Shown in pieces: positions 34,588 to 41,930 of a stretch of DNA of 64,000 nucleotides. The first letter of the stretch is position 1. Each line of letters opens with the position of its first letter. The DNA lies in the NCBI GenBank assembly GCA_938023865.1, contig CALJDG010000048.1, positions 26,515 to 90,514 of the forward strand. The letters run 5' to 3'. The stretch is from an uncultured archaeon (GTDB lineage Archaea > Thermoproteota > Bathyarchaeia > Bathyarchaeales > Bathycorpusculaceae). The position numbers and the translations under genes were made by a program. The notes beneath the pieces are model-generated. The model saw only the letters and a program-made list of their open reading frames with translations. It made no database searches and was not told the origin of the DNA.

Positions 34588-36128
34588 TTCATTTCCATCC
34601 TCGCCTTCTGATAAACACGCGATGGATTAGCGTAGTATTCGCGAATTATATTGGCGACTTCTGTATGTCTGCGGATACCCCTCTTAACCATCCATTCCAA
34701 GACGGTTTTTCTGCAGCTCAGCTCCCGCTTAACATCCTCCTCACTCATATCCCTCTCTTTCACGTGTTCTTCGAGGAAGAAGCTGCGTCCCAGAAACTCG
34801 AATTTGTCCTCACTGGCTCTCCATCTGAAAATTTCCTCCGTCATTAACTCCTTTGTTTTAGCGTTTAAACCAACGACTTCTGCGGTGGTAAGCGTTCTTC
34901 TTGCTGGTTTTCCTTCGATTTCGGTCCTTGCCAATACCAGTACAACGTCAATCATGGCCATGAGAGACTTTGGAATATTCATAGGCTCTGATTCAAGGCG
35001 ATTTATTACGGCTTCAACAGATTCAGCGTGGATTGTACACATGCCCAAGTGACCCGTTGCCATAGCTTGGAAAAGCGTGTAGGCTTCCTCCCCCCTGATT
35101 TCGCCGACAATTATGTAGTCCGGTCTCTGCCGCACAGCGGCCCTTAAAAGGTCGAATAATGTTATGCTTCCCTTGTCTTCATACCCAAAACTAAGCCTAA
35201 CAACTGAGGGGATCCAGTTTTCATGGGGTAGGTTAAGCTCTTGCGTGTCTTCAACGCTGACTATCTTCATTTCTGGTTTTATGAACATGGATAGGCAGTT
35301 CAGCATTGTTGTTTTTCCTGCTGCTATGCCCCCGGCAACTAGCACAGAAGCCCTGTTCTCAATGATATACCACAAGTATGCAGCCATATCTGACGAAAGC
35401 GTATTGAAGGCGATTAAGTCTGAGATGGTCAGTGGGTCAACACGGAAACGGCGGATGGTAAATGTTGAACCTCTGCGAGTGATTTCGTTCCCATAAGTCA
35501 GTTGTATGCGGCTTCCGTCTGGAAGCGAGGCATCCAAAATTGGAGAGGCGATCGAAATGTTTTTTCCAGCCAAGTATGCTAGGCGAATTATAAAGGAGTT
35601 TAGCTCTGCCTCATCATTGAAAATTATGTTTGTTGGCAGAGACTCGTATATACGGTGCCAAACGTAGATGGGTATGTTTACTCCGTCAGCTGATATATCC
35701 TCAATAAGGTGGTCCTTCATTAAGGGGTCTATCTTCCCATATCCAATAAAATCCCTTGTAACATAGTAAAGGAGCTTGTCGACGGATTCCGGCGGGACTT
35801 TGATGTGGTATTTTTTGATTATTTGGGCTGTTTTTTCCCTTAGGTATTTTTCTGCTTTTTCCTTTGTTTCTATTTCTTTTAGGTTTATGTCTATCTCTTC
35901 CATTAGAAGGTTTTTGATCTCTTTCAAGAGGCTTTCGTCTTCTTTTTGCAGTGTTGGCTCTATTACCTCGTATTGGTTTTTCTGGGTTTCCGGGTCTTTT
36001 ATTATGGCGGCGTACACGTATGGCTCTTGTATTGGATAGACTTCTCTAAAGATAGTTGGTTTTCTGGCTTTTCCTTCAATTATTATGCCTAGCTCCGTCT
36101 TTTCTTCTGTTTTTTGAGTTTCGGGCAT
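34584..36128 (-). CDS. Type II/IV secretion ATPase (TadA/PilB family)
   Basis: Cytosolic hexameric ATPase driving pilus assembly. 514 residues from ATG 36128 (an in-frame TTG at 36170 lacks a binding site, while AAAGGGAAAC precedes the ATG). The N-terminal domain (1-200) includes VDKLLYYVTRDFIGYGKIDPLMKDHLIEDISADG, typical of TadA/archaeal GspE. Walker A is GGIAAGKT near 265; the Asp box VSVEDTQELNL, Walker B-like RPDYIIVGEIRGEEAYTLFQAMATGHLGMCTIHAES (with the His box) follow. It leads the operon of platform proteins and pilins. Confidence 0.93.
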   Translation of the reverse strand: MPETQKTEEKTELGIIIEGKARKPTIFREVYPIQEPYVYAAIIKDPETQKNQYEVIEPTLQKEDESLLKEIKNLLMEEIDINLKEIETKEKAEKYLREKTAQIIKKYHIKVPPESVDKLLYYVTRDFIGYGKIDPLMKDHLIEDISADGVNIPIYVWHRIYESLPTNIIFNDEAELNSFIIRLAYLAGKNISIASPILDASLPDGSRIQLTYGNEITRRGSTFTIRRFRVDPLTISDLIAFNTLSSDMAAYLWYIIENRASVLVAGGIAAGKTTMLNCLSMFIKPEMKIVSVEDTQELNLPHENWIPSVVRLSFGYEDKGSITLFDLLRAAVRQRPDYIIVGEIRGEEAYTLFQAMATGHLGMCTIHAESVEAVINRLESEPMNIPKSLMAMIDVVLVLARTEIEGKPARRTLTTAEVVGLNAKTKELMTEEIFRWRASEDKFEFLGRSFFLEEHVKERDMSEEDVKRELSCRKTVLEWMVKRGIRRHTEVANIIREYYANPSRVYQKARMEMK

Positions 36129-36261
36129 CTGTTTCCCTTTATAGCGTTTAGGGTGGTAGCTGGGTTTCAATAAAAATATATGTCGTAAGTCTTAATAAGT
36201 TATATGCATGCTAAATCCTTACCGAACTTAACAACGCAAAATCGCTAAGAAAAAGTCGCTA

Positions 36262-36339
36262 TTACTTGTATCGAGCTCTCCGCTTCTGCCTCTTCTTCTT
36301 CTGCCGCCTCATCCTCTTCTTTTTCCATTTAGCCCTGAT
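36262..36339 (-). CDS. rpl41e: Ribosomal protein eL41-like, apparently starting at AUC
   Basis: A frame of about 26 codons reads RAKWKKKRMRRQKKKRQKRRARYK and ends in TAA at 36262. This aligns end to end with eukaryotic/archaeal eL41 (MRAKWRKKRMRR...), a 25-residue, almost wholly basic helix at the ribosomal subunit interface. The codon at the position of the family's Met start is AUC (36337-36339), with GGAG at about 36350-36353, a good 9-10 base spacing. The nearest canonical in-frame start is GTG at 36346-36348, which touches the GGAG and adds three residues (28 total). It follows the SIS-protein gene by about 30 bases on the same strand. Confidence 0.62.
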   Translation of the reverse strand: MRAKWKKKRMRRQKKKRQKRRARYK

Positions 36340-36368
36340 TTCCAGCACTCTCCATAAAGGATTAAAAC

Positions 36369-36968
36369 TCACTCTATTGTGGCGTGCCTGCGCCTTAAAT
36401 CTTCTTCAGTTGTCCCCATGCGATGCATAAGCTCCACAATCAGACCATCCAAAAAAACCATACAGTTGTTCTCGAAAATGCTTCCAAGCGGGGTTAAGGG
36501 CTCTCTTTCACCCATTAACTGCCTTGCTAAATAATCCTCCTCTTTAGGCCATCCAGCCTTAGTTCTACCTTTAATCGTCACAACCAAGTCGGCTATACGA
36601 CCCAAGGGAGACTCCGGAAACGATGTTATTGCAACAACAGTTGCACCAATTTCTTTTGCCGCTGTGCTCGCTGTTAAAACCATTTTCGTTGCGCCCGTCC
36701 CTGAAATAGCTATTATAAGGTCTCCTTTTTCCGCCGCTGGCGTTATTGTTTCGCCTAAAAAGTAAACGTTAAAGCCCAAATTCATTAGACGAAGGGCGAA
36801 GGCTCTTCCTACGAAGCCGCTTCTGCCCATGCCGACAACGAATATCTTCTTGTTTTTTGCGCCTAAAAGTATATGGATAAAGCGTTCAACTTCTTTCGGG
36901 TTAAGCTCTTCGATGGAGCTTTTAATCCCTGAAATGATTTCCTCTGCCGCCGCCTTTAACCATTCCAA
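36369..36968 (-). CDS. hxlB: SIS-domain protein, 6-phospho-3-hexuloisomerase-like
   Basis: Phosphosugar isomerase of the HxlB/Phi type, which interconverts 3-hexulose-6-phosphate and fructose 6-phosphate; in archaea this serves the reverse ribulose monophosphate route to pentoses. The 199 residues are one SIS domain: KIFVVGMGRSGFVGRAFALRLMNLGFNVYFLGETITPAAEKGDLIIAISGTGATKMVL. The later FENNCMVFLDGLIVELMHRMGTTEEDLRRRHATIE is typical for HxlB. The partner HxlA is not in the window. It lies between the ECF operon and the eL41-like frame, all on the minus strand. Confidence 0.9.
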   Translation of the reverse strand: MEWLKAAAEEIISGIKSSIEELNPKEVERFIHILLGAKNKKIFVVGMGRSGFVGRAFALRLMNLGFNVYFLGETITPAAEKGDLIIAISGTGATKMVLTASTAAKEIGATVVAITSFPESPLGRIADLVVTIKGRTKAGWPKEEDYLARQLMGEREPLTPLGSIFENNCMVFLDGLIVELMHRMGTTEEDLRRRHATIE

Positions 36969-37023
36969 GTTTTCAAGCTCCGTGAAACCCTTTACACGGA
37001 AGTCTGTGTTAAAAGTCTTGCGG

Positions 37024-37818
37024 TTAAACCAAGCCCGCTACAATTTCTTCTAAACGTGGGATTGGAAGGTATAAGCGGGTTAGGATAGAGATGGCTAAAA
37101 TGCCCACGGTTAAAGACATGAAAATATAGTCGTCCATCCGCAGCTTTAAAACGTAGAGGTTTGTGCGTTTTTTGGTTGCTCCCCAAGCGCGTGATTCCAT
37201 GGCTTCAGCCAATTCGAGACTCCTACGAATTGCACTAACGATAAGCGGAATCAGAATTGGAACGTAGTTTCTAATCCTTTTAAGAAAATTGCCCTTCTCA
37301 AGTTCTAAGCCTCTTGCTTTTTGGGCATCCATTATGGTTTGGGCTTCTTCTGCAATGACGGGAACAAAGCGCACGGCTGTTGTGAAGGCGAAACAGAACT
37401 CGTATGGCACATGAGATTGTTCCAAGGCTAAGCCGAGATGATCCGGTGATGTCGTTAAGAAAAATATAGAGAAAGATTCAACAAGAACAACAAAACGCAG
37501 CATCATAGATAGAGCATGTTCTAAAGCCGATAGCGTAACCACGTAGCCGGAGCTTATGAATGAGAATATGAAATTGACAAAGAATATTAAGGAAGCCAGA
37601 AAGGCTGCACCCTTCATGGATCGAGCCCACTCACGTTTGACGCCCGCAATGACGACGAAGGGAATCTGTATCAGGAAAAGCAGGGCAAGTGGTAGCAACT
37701 CCCAAAAAAGTATGGCGACAACAAAAATTATGCACGCATAAAAAAACTTTATTCGTGGGTCGAGGTCGTGGATTGGGGATCTAACCCTTCTGAAGCGGAG
37801 CCCATCAAAAAAGCTCAT
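37024..37818 (-). CDS. ecfT: ECF transporter transmembrane subunit EcfT
   Basis: Scaffold membrane protein coupling S components to the two ATPases in energy-coupling factor vitamin or metal importers. From ATG 37818 it has 264 residues; that ATG overlaps the stop of the upstream ATPase (ATGA) and has GGAGG 8 bases ahead, so it beats the ATG at 37833. Features: SPIHDLDPRIKFFYACIIFVVAI near the start, four to six helices, and the coupling motif AQKARGLELEKGNFLKRIRNYVPILIPLIVSAIRRSLELAEAMESRAWG, which holds the two A-R-G/A-R-A signatures. Confidence 0.92.
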   Translation of the reverse strand: MSFFDGLRFRRVRSPIHDLDPRIKFFYACIIFVVAILFWELLPLALLFLIQIPFVVIAGVKREWARSMKGAAFLASLIFFVNFIFSFISSGYVVTLSALEHALSMMLRFVVLVESFSIFFLTTSPDHLGLALEQSHVPYEFCFAFTTAVRFVPVIAEEAQTIMDAQKARGLELEKGNFLKRIRNYVPILIPLIVSAIRRSLELAEAMESRAWGATKKRTNLYVLKLRMDDYIFMSLTVGILAISILTRLYLPIPRLEEIVAGLV

Positions 37819-38639
37819 ACCTTGCGCCTCCATAAGGCTTTAAGTAGGATTTCTCTTGCTTCGTAAACGTCTATTATGTCTTTTGGAAAGCTCAAGTCTG
37901 ATAGATTTATGAAGATTTGGGTTATTTGGGGCGGAACAATGGAGGCTTGTTCAAGTATTTCTGGATTCGTGAGAATTTTTCTGGCCTCGCCATCGGCAAC
38001 AATTTTTCCGTCGCGCATAAGCACAACTCTTGGGTTGCATTCAGCGACAAACTCTACGTCATGCGTCACAATGACAACGGTTTTTTCTTGAGCCTTCATC
38101 TGTAAAATGAATTGGCGGAGCTTCTCCTTTTGCTGGTAATCCTGCCCGATGGTGGGCTCGTCTAAAATCAGTATTTTTGGATCCCATGCGAGCACAGAAG
38201 CCAACGCTACCCGTTTCCTCTCTCCTCCGCTGAGCATAAAGGGCGAAGTCTTCCTATACTGTGCTAAGCCAAGAAGGTTAAGCGCCCACGTCACCCGCTT
38301 TTCTATTACGTCTGGGCTGAAGCCGAAGTTTTTTAGGGCGAAGGCTATTTCTTCCTCAACAGTTTCGCTGAAAAGCTGGTGATCCGGGTTTTGAAAAACG
38401 AAGCCAACTTTTCTGGCCAGAGTTGCAACGCTTACCTTTGTTGTTTCCACGCCGTCCACAAGCACTTTTCCCGTAGTCGGTTTCAAAAGTCCATTAAAAT
38501 GTTTCACGAGAGTTGTTTTCCCAGCCCCGTTTTCACCCATTATTGCTACAAATTCCCCGTCATGAATTGTTAGGGAAACCCCCTTTAGCGCTTCTACTCC
38601 GCTTGGATATTTGAAGTAGACATCCTGAACCTCAATCAT
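37815..38639 (-). CDS. ecfA2: ECF transporter ATPase (EcfA', second copy)
   Basis: ABC ATPase of 274 residues: Walker A GENGAGKTT, Q-loop VFQNPDHQLFSETVEEEIAFALKNFG, signature LSGGERKRVALASVLAWDPKILILDEPTIGQD, H-loop VTHDVEF. All catalytic positions are intact. The sequence after the Q-loop (NPDHQLF) is the usual ECF form that touches EcfT. It overlaps EcfA (38632-38639) by 8 bases and ecfT by 4 bases; the three form a tight A-A'-T operon. Confidence 0.94.
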   Translation of the reverse strand: MIEVQDVYFKYPSGVEALKGVSLTIHDGEFVAIMGENGAGKTTLVKHFNGLLKPTTGKVLVDGVETTKVSVATLARKVGFVFQNPDHQLFSETVEEEIAFALKNFGFSPDVIEKRVTWALNLLGLAQYRKTSPFMLSGGERKRVALASVLAWDPKILILDEPTIGQDYQQKEKLRQFILQMKAQEKTVVIVTHDVEFVAECNPRVVLMRDGKIVADGEARKILTNPEILEQASIVPPQITQIFINLSDLSFPKDIIDVYEAREILLKALWRRKV

Positions 38640-39486
38640 GATGTTTAAGCGCCCCCCTAACCTTTTCAGCCATCTCCTCAGAAGATAATGGAACTTTTCC
38701 GCCGAGCTTTATTCCGTCGCTTTTTAGTATTTGGTAAAGACGTGTCGCCTTTGGAATTCCAACACCGATTAGGCGAGCTTCCTCAGAGCTAAGAATTTCA
38801 TGGGGCTCCCCATCCAAAACAACAGCGCCCTCATCCATTATTATGATGTGGTCTGCATATTTGGCTGTCAAATCCAGCCTATGCTCAACAAGTACTATGG
38901 TTATTCCAAGCTTCCTATTAAGCTCATAAATAACCTCAAAAATCCTCTTAGCGCCCAATGGGTCAAGGAAGGACGTTGGTTCGTCTAAGACTATGACTTC
39001 GGGTTGCATAGCTAGAACCGAAGCTATGGCAACACGCTGTTGCTGTCCACCAGAAAGCTCTGAGGGCGTACGCTCCCTTAGCTCGTATATCCCGGTAAGC
39101 TTGAGCGCCCAATCCACGTTTTCGCGAATTTTTTCGCGCGAAAATCCAAGGTTTTCAAGTCCAAAAGCTACGTCCTTCTCTACTGATAAGGCAAAAAGCT
39201 GGTTTTCTGGGTTTTGAAAGACCAAGCCCACGTGGGTTGCAAGCTCGTATATTTGGTGTTCTGGAACCCTCAAACCCGCAACGGTTACTTCGCCTTTCAA
39301 TTCGCCCTCGTAAAAGTGTGGAATTAACCCGTTGAAACATCTACACAGAGTTGTTTTTCCACATCCGCTAGGGCCGGTGATTAATGTAAATTCACCTTTT
39401 TCAATTTTGATAGAAACATCTCTAATTGATGGTTTTGCGGCGCCCGGATAAGTGTATGTTAAGTTTTTTGTTTCAATTATCGCCAT
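38632..39486 (-). CDS. ecfA1: ECF transporter ATPase (EcfA, first copy)
   Basis: ABC ATPase of 284 residues: Walker A GPSGCGKTT, Q-loop VFQNPENQLFALSVEKDVAFGLENLGF, signature LSGGQQQRVAIASVLAMQPEVIVLDEPTSFLDPLG, H-loop VEHRLDL. It is the first gene of the ECF operon and starts at ATG. A C-terminal extension (about 215-284) is common in ECF ATPases. No S-component gene is in the operon, so the module probably serves S components encoded elsewhere, for instance QueT at 16.9 kb. Confidence 0.94.
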   Translation of the reverse strand: MAIIETKNLTYTYPGAAKPSIRDVSIKIEKGEFTLITGPSGCGKTTLCRCFNGLIPHFYEGELKGEVTVAGLRVPEHQIYELATHVGLVFQNPENQLFALSVEKDVAFGLENLGFSREKIRENVDWALKLTGIYELRERTPSELSGGQQQRVAIASVLAMQPEVIVLDEPTSFLDPLGAKRIFEVIYELNRKLGITIVLVEHRLDLTAKYADHIIIMDEGAVVLDGEPHEILSSEEARLIGVGIPKATRLYQILKSDGIKLGGKVPLSSEEMAEKVRGALKHHD

Positions 39487-39543
39487 GCTTGGTTTTTTCC
39501 ACCAAGTCTTAAGCCTAGTACTTTACCATTTAAGAGTAACTAC

Positions 39544-40554
39544 TTAAGCTTGAGTTGTTTTCTTGGCCATCGCTATTTTTTCCTTCAAAAGCTTCAAGCA
39601 ACGTTTAAGCCCAGCCTCAAGCTCCCCAAAGCCGTTAACTCCGGCGGCTGTTGAGTGCCCCCCACCCATCCCATTGAGGTATTCGCCTAACGGTTTGGCT
39701 ATATCCCTTCCTAGATGAATGCCCGTCTTTTCATGAAACTCTTTCGTGCAGCGAAGGCTTATCTCCAAACTTTCATTTTTCTGTCCAGCCACGACAGCCA
39801 CATGTGCGCCAAGGTCCATTATGGCTCTGGCTGCTGAAGCTTGAAAGGCACTAACATGTGATAGGGCAATTATCCAATCGTTTATTTTAAAGAGCTTAGC
39901 CCTCTTACACGCTTTAAGTCTCGCAACCCTCTCAGAAAAATCCATGGGCAAGGAAAGAATTGCCAGCGCTTCTTGAACGTTCACACCAGAGTCTATCAGT
40001 TCAGCAACTGTTTTAAGTGTTGAGGAATTAGCCAAAACAAAGTGGCGCGTGTCGAAAGCTATGCCTAGGAAAATCGCCTTGGCCTCTCTCTCCTCAATTT
40101 TCAGGCCCGACTGTCTATAAAAGTTGTATATTATTTCGCATGTTGATGAGACATTTTCATCTGTAATGCAAAGTTTCGCCATCTTCTCTGTTTCTGGATG
40201 AGCCGCATGATGGTCAATAACAATTATGGGCGCCCTTGAAGTTTTCACTTTTTCTGCAAGGTTGTTTAACTGTTGAATAGTGTTTGTATCTAAAAGAATT
40301 ATCAAGTCCGCCTTTTCCACTTTGGGCTGGACTTCCACATTGATTGGCAAATATTTTAAGATGTGCTTTGAAAGGCGACTTATCCCTTGCGCTGCTCCGA
40401 TCTCAACGCTGACTTTTGGTTTACACTTTCTAATCAGACTTGCTAAAGCATACGCCGAACATATGGCGTCTGGATCCGCATTATGATGGCACAATAAGAC
40501 TATGTGCTCAGAATTTGCTTCCTCCACTATTTGGGTTAACTCTGCAAACGACAC
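39544..40554 (-). CDS. DHH-family phosphoesterase (RecJ/nanoRNase-like)
   Basis: Manganese-dependent phosphodiesterase of 336 residues. Motifs: LLCHHNADPDAICSAYALASLI (motif I), LIILLDTNTIQQLN (motif II), VIDHHAAHPET (DHH motif III), TRHFVLANSSTLKTV and the C-terminal DHHA1 loop GMGGGHSTAAGVNG. This is the archaeal stand-alone DHH-DHHA1 form; substrates may be nanoRNA, cyclic dinucleotides or DNA ends. It starts at GTG and overlaps the end of the DUF3194 gene by 19 bases, in an operon with beta-prefoldin. Confidence 0.9.
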   Translation of the reverse strand: MSFAELTQIVEEANSEHIVLLCHHNADPDAICSAYALASLIRKCKPKVSVEIGAAQGISRLSKHILKYLPINVEVQPKVEKADLIILLDTNTIQQLNNLAEKVKTSRAPIIVIDHHAAHPETEKMAKLCITDENVSSTCEIIYNFYRQSGLKIEEREAKAIFLGIAFDTRHFVLANSSTLKTVAELIDSGVNVQEALAILSLPMDFSERVARLKACKRAKLFKINDWIIALSHVSAFQASAARAIMDLGAHVAVVAGQKNESLEISLRCTKEFHEKTGIHLGRDIAKPLGEYLNGMGGGHSTAAGVNGFGELEAGLKRCLKLLKEKIAMAKKTTQA

Positions 40555-40838
40555 TTAAGCTCCCTCAAGTATTTTTCAGCCGAGTTGAACGCCTCTTTAA
40601 CAGCCTCATCCGCAAGTCTTTGAACGTCGTATTTTTGCATTAATGGCGACAAGACTATTTCAACATCAATAGTTAATGTTAAGGGTTTCTCACCGTTCGT
40701 TTCAACGCTTATGTTTAATGTTTCAACACGTTTAGGCGGAACCTTTAGCAGCACATATTCTCTTGCAGCCTCCTCAGCTCTTGAACAGAGCTCTTCAATC
40801 TGTTCTGGAGTTAACTCTGGCAAGCCTATGTCTTCCAA
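40536..40838 (-). CDS. DUF3194-family protein
   Basis: A 100-residue alpha/beta protein: helix ELTPEQIEELCSRAEEAAREYVLLKVPPKRVETLNISVETNG, two strands TLTIDVEIVLSPL, then helices YDVQRLADEAVKEAFNSAEKYLRELK. This matches the DUF3194 family, which is found in archaea next to beta-prefoldin, as here (31 bases away). Function unknown; the link to prefoldin suggests cytosolic protein homeostasis. It starts at TTG and overlaps the DHH gene by 19 bases. Confidence 0.85.
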   Translation of the reverse strand: MEDIGLPELTPEQIEELCSRAEEAAREYVLLKVPPKRVETLNISVETNGEKPLTLTIDVEIVLSPLMQKYDVQRLADEAVKEAFNSAEKYLRELKCRLQS

Positions 40839-40869
40839 GGCTCCACCAGTCCTTTTTGATGCGCTTTGT

Positions 40870-41241
40870 CTATGGTTGTGTTCCCGAAACTGGAGCTAGA
40901 TCTTGCTGAAGTTTTGTTTGAAGATCCTTCATTTGACTTCGAAGACGTTCCTCTTGCTTGCCTAAGACAGAAGCCCGCATATTGAGAAGCTCCTTGCGCT
41001 CGTTTAAGTCGGCCGTCACCTTTGCCTTATCAGCCTTAACTAAAAGCGAACCTATGGCCTTATAAATAATCGTGTCGTCTGCAACCTTTTGCAGCTCACT
41101 TAAAGCCTGCTCAATCTCTGTTAGCTCCAATTCCACCTGCTGCTTCTGAGCCAGAACAGACTGCAAAGTCTGTTGCAGCTGTTGAAACCTCAAGAGGCGC
41201 TCCTGAACCTGCGGAGGAAGTTTCGCCAACTCTTCGCTCAA
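40870..41241 (-). CDS. pfdB: Prefoldin subunit beta
   Basis: Hexameric jellyfish-shaped holdase that hands unfolded proteins to the thermosome. The 123 residues form the classical coiled coil-beta-coiled coil: LPPQVQERLLRFQQLQQTLQSVLAQKQQVELELTEIEQALSEL, the beta hairpin DTIIYKAIGSLLVKADKAKVTADL, and NERKELLNMRASVLGKQEERLRSQMKDLQTKLQQ. Starts at TTG. The alpha subunit is not in the window. It heads the pfdB-DUF3194-DHH operon and the chaperonin partner lies at the left end of the window. Confidence 0.95.
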   Translation of the reverse strand: MSEELAKLPPQVQERLLRFQQLQQTLQSVLAQKQQVELELTEIEQALSELQKVADDTIIYKAIGSLLVKADKAKVTADLNERKELLNMRASVLGKQEERLRSQMKDLQTKLQQDLAPVSGTQP

Positions 41242-41507
41242 ATTTATCCTTCCATCTGCACAGCTTTACACTAAACCAGTTAATTAAACATTTTCTATAA
41301 AACGGTGGATAAACAAAAATTAACAACGAAACTAGAGAATAATAATCAACTTTGGCTTCCACTACACCAAGATTGTCGGAAACCAAAAAAGGCTTTGCAT
41401 TTGCCGCTTTATCCTAACTAAAAATATGAACCTTCAACGTGATTGAAACAGTTAATTTTAAAGGCTTAAAAATAGAAGATTAACAACTACATGCGAGGTG
41501 ATATTGC

Positions 41508-41927
41508 GTGGTTAAGGTTGACGGATACGAAGTCCCGGAAGGTCTATACTACTCGAAGGATTTTGAATGGCTCAAAATTGAGGGCGACAAAGTTCGCGTT
41601 GGCATAACAGACTACGCTCAAAAACAGCTTAGAGAAATTGTTTATGCAGAGTTACCAAGTCCGGGAACCACAACAAAACAGAACGAACCATACGGCACTG
41701 TTGAATCTGTAAAGGCCGTTTCAGACCTTGTGGCACCTGTGAGTGGCACAATAGAAGAAGTAAACACAGAGGTGCAGTCAAAACCAGAGCTTCTAAATGA
41801 AGACCCTTATGGGAAGGGTTGGCTTCTTGTGATAAATCCCTCAAACTTGCAAGCTGAACTGAAAAACCTAATGGACTTTAATGCGGCTATTGAATGGCAC
41901 AAAAGCCTAATAAAAGAAGGGAAATAG
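41508..41927 (+). CDS. gcvH: Glycine cleavage system H protein
   Basis: Lipoyl carrier of the glycine cleavage system. 139 residues starting at GTG with GAGGTGAT 5 bases upstream. The sequence GYEVPEGLYYSKDFEWLKIEGDKVRVGITDYAQKQLREIVYAELP is typical; the lipoylated lysine is Lys69 in ESVKAVSDLVAPVSG. GcvT is at 12.3 kb. Only 3 bases separate it from the following flavoprotein gene, so the two are cotranscribed. A lipoate ligase or lipoyl synthase is not seen nearby. Confidence 0.96.
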   Translation: MVKVDGYEVPEGLYYSKDFEWLKIEGDKVRVGITDYAQKQLREIVYAELPSPGTTTKQNEPYGTVESVKAVSDLVAPVSGTIEEVNTEVQSKPELLNEDPYGKGWLLVINPSNLQAELKNLMDFNAAIEWHKSLIKEGK

Positions 41928-41930
41928 CAG

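Noticed and set aside
36253-36330. Acidic frame MEKEEDEAAEEEEAEAE in the region of the eL41-like gene
   Set aside because: It is only the shifted reading of the lysine/arginine-rich eL41 codons; the eL41 frame has a family match and the acidic one does not.
41111-41386. 91-codon minus-strand frame over the start of beta-prefoldin
   Set aside because: It overlaps the conserved prefoldin frame, has no recognised pattern, and its upstream part looks like random AT-rich translation.
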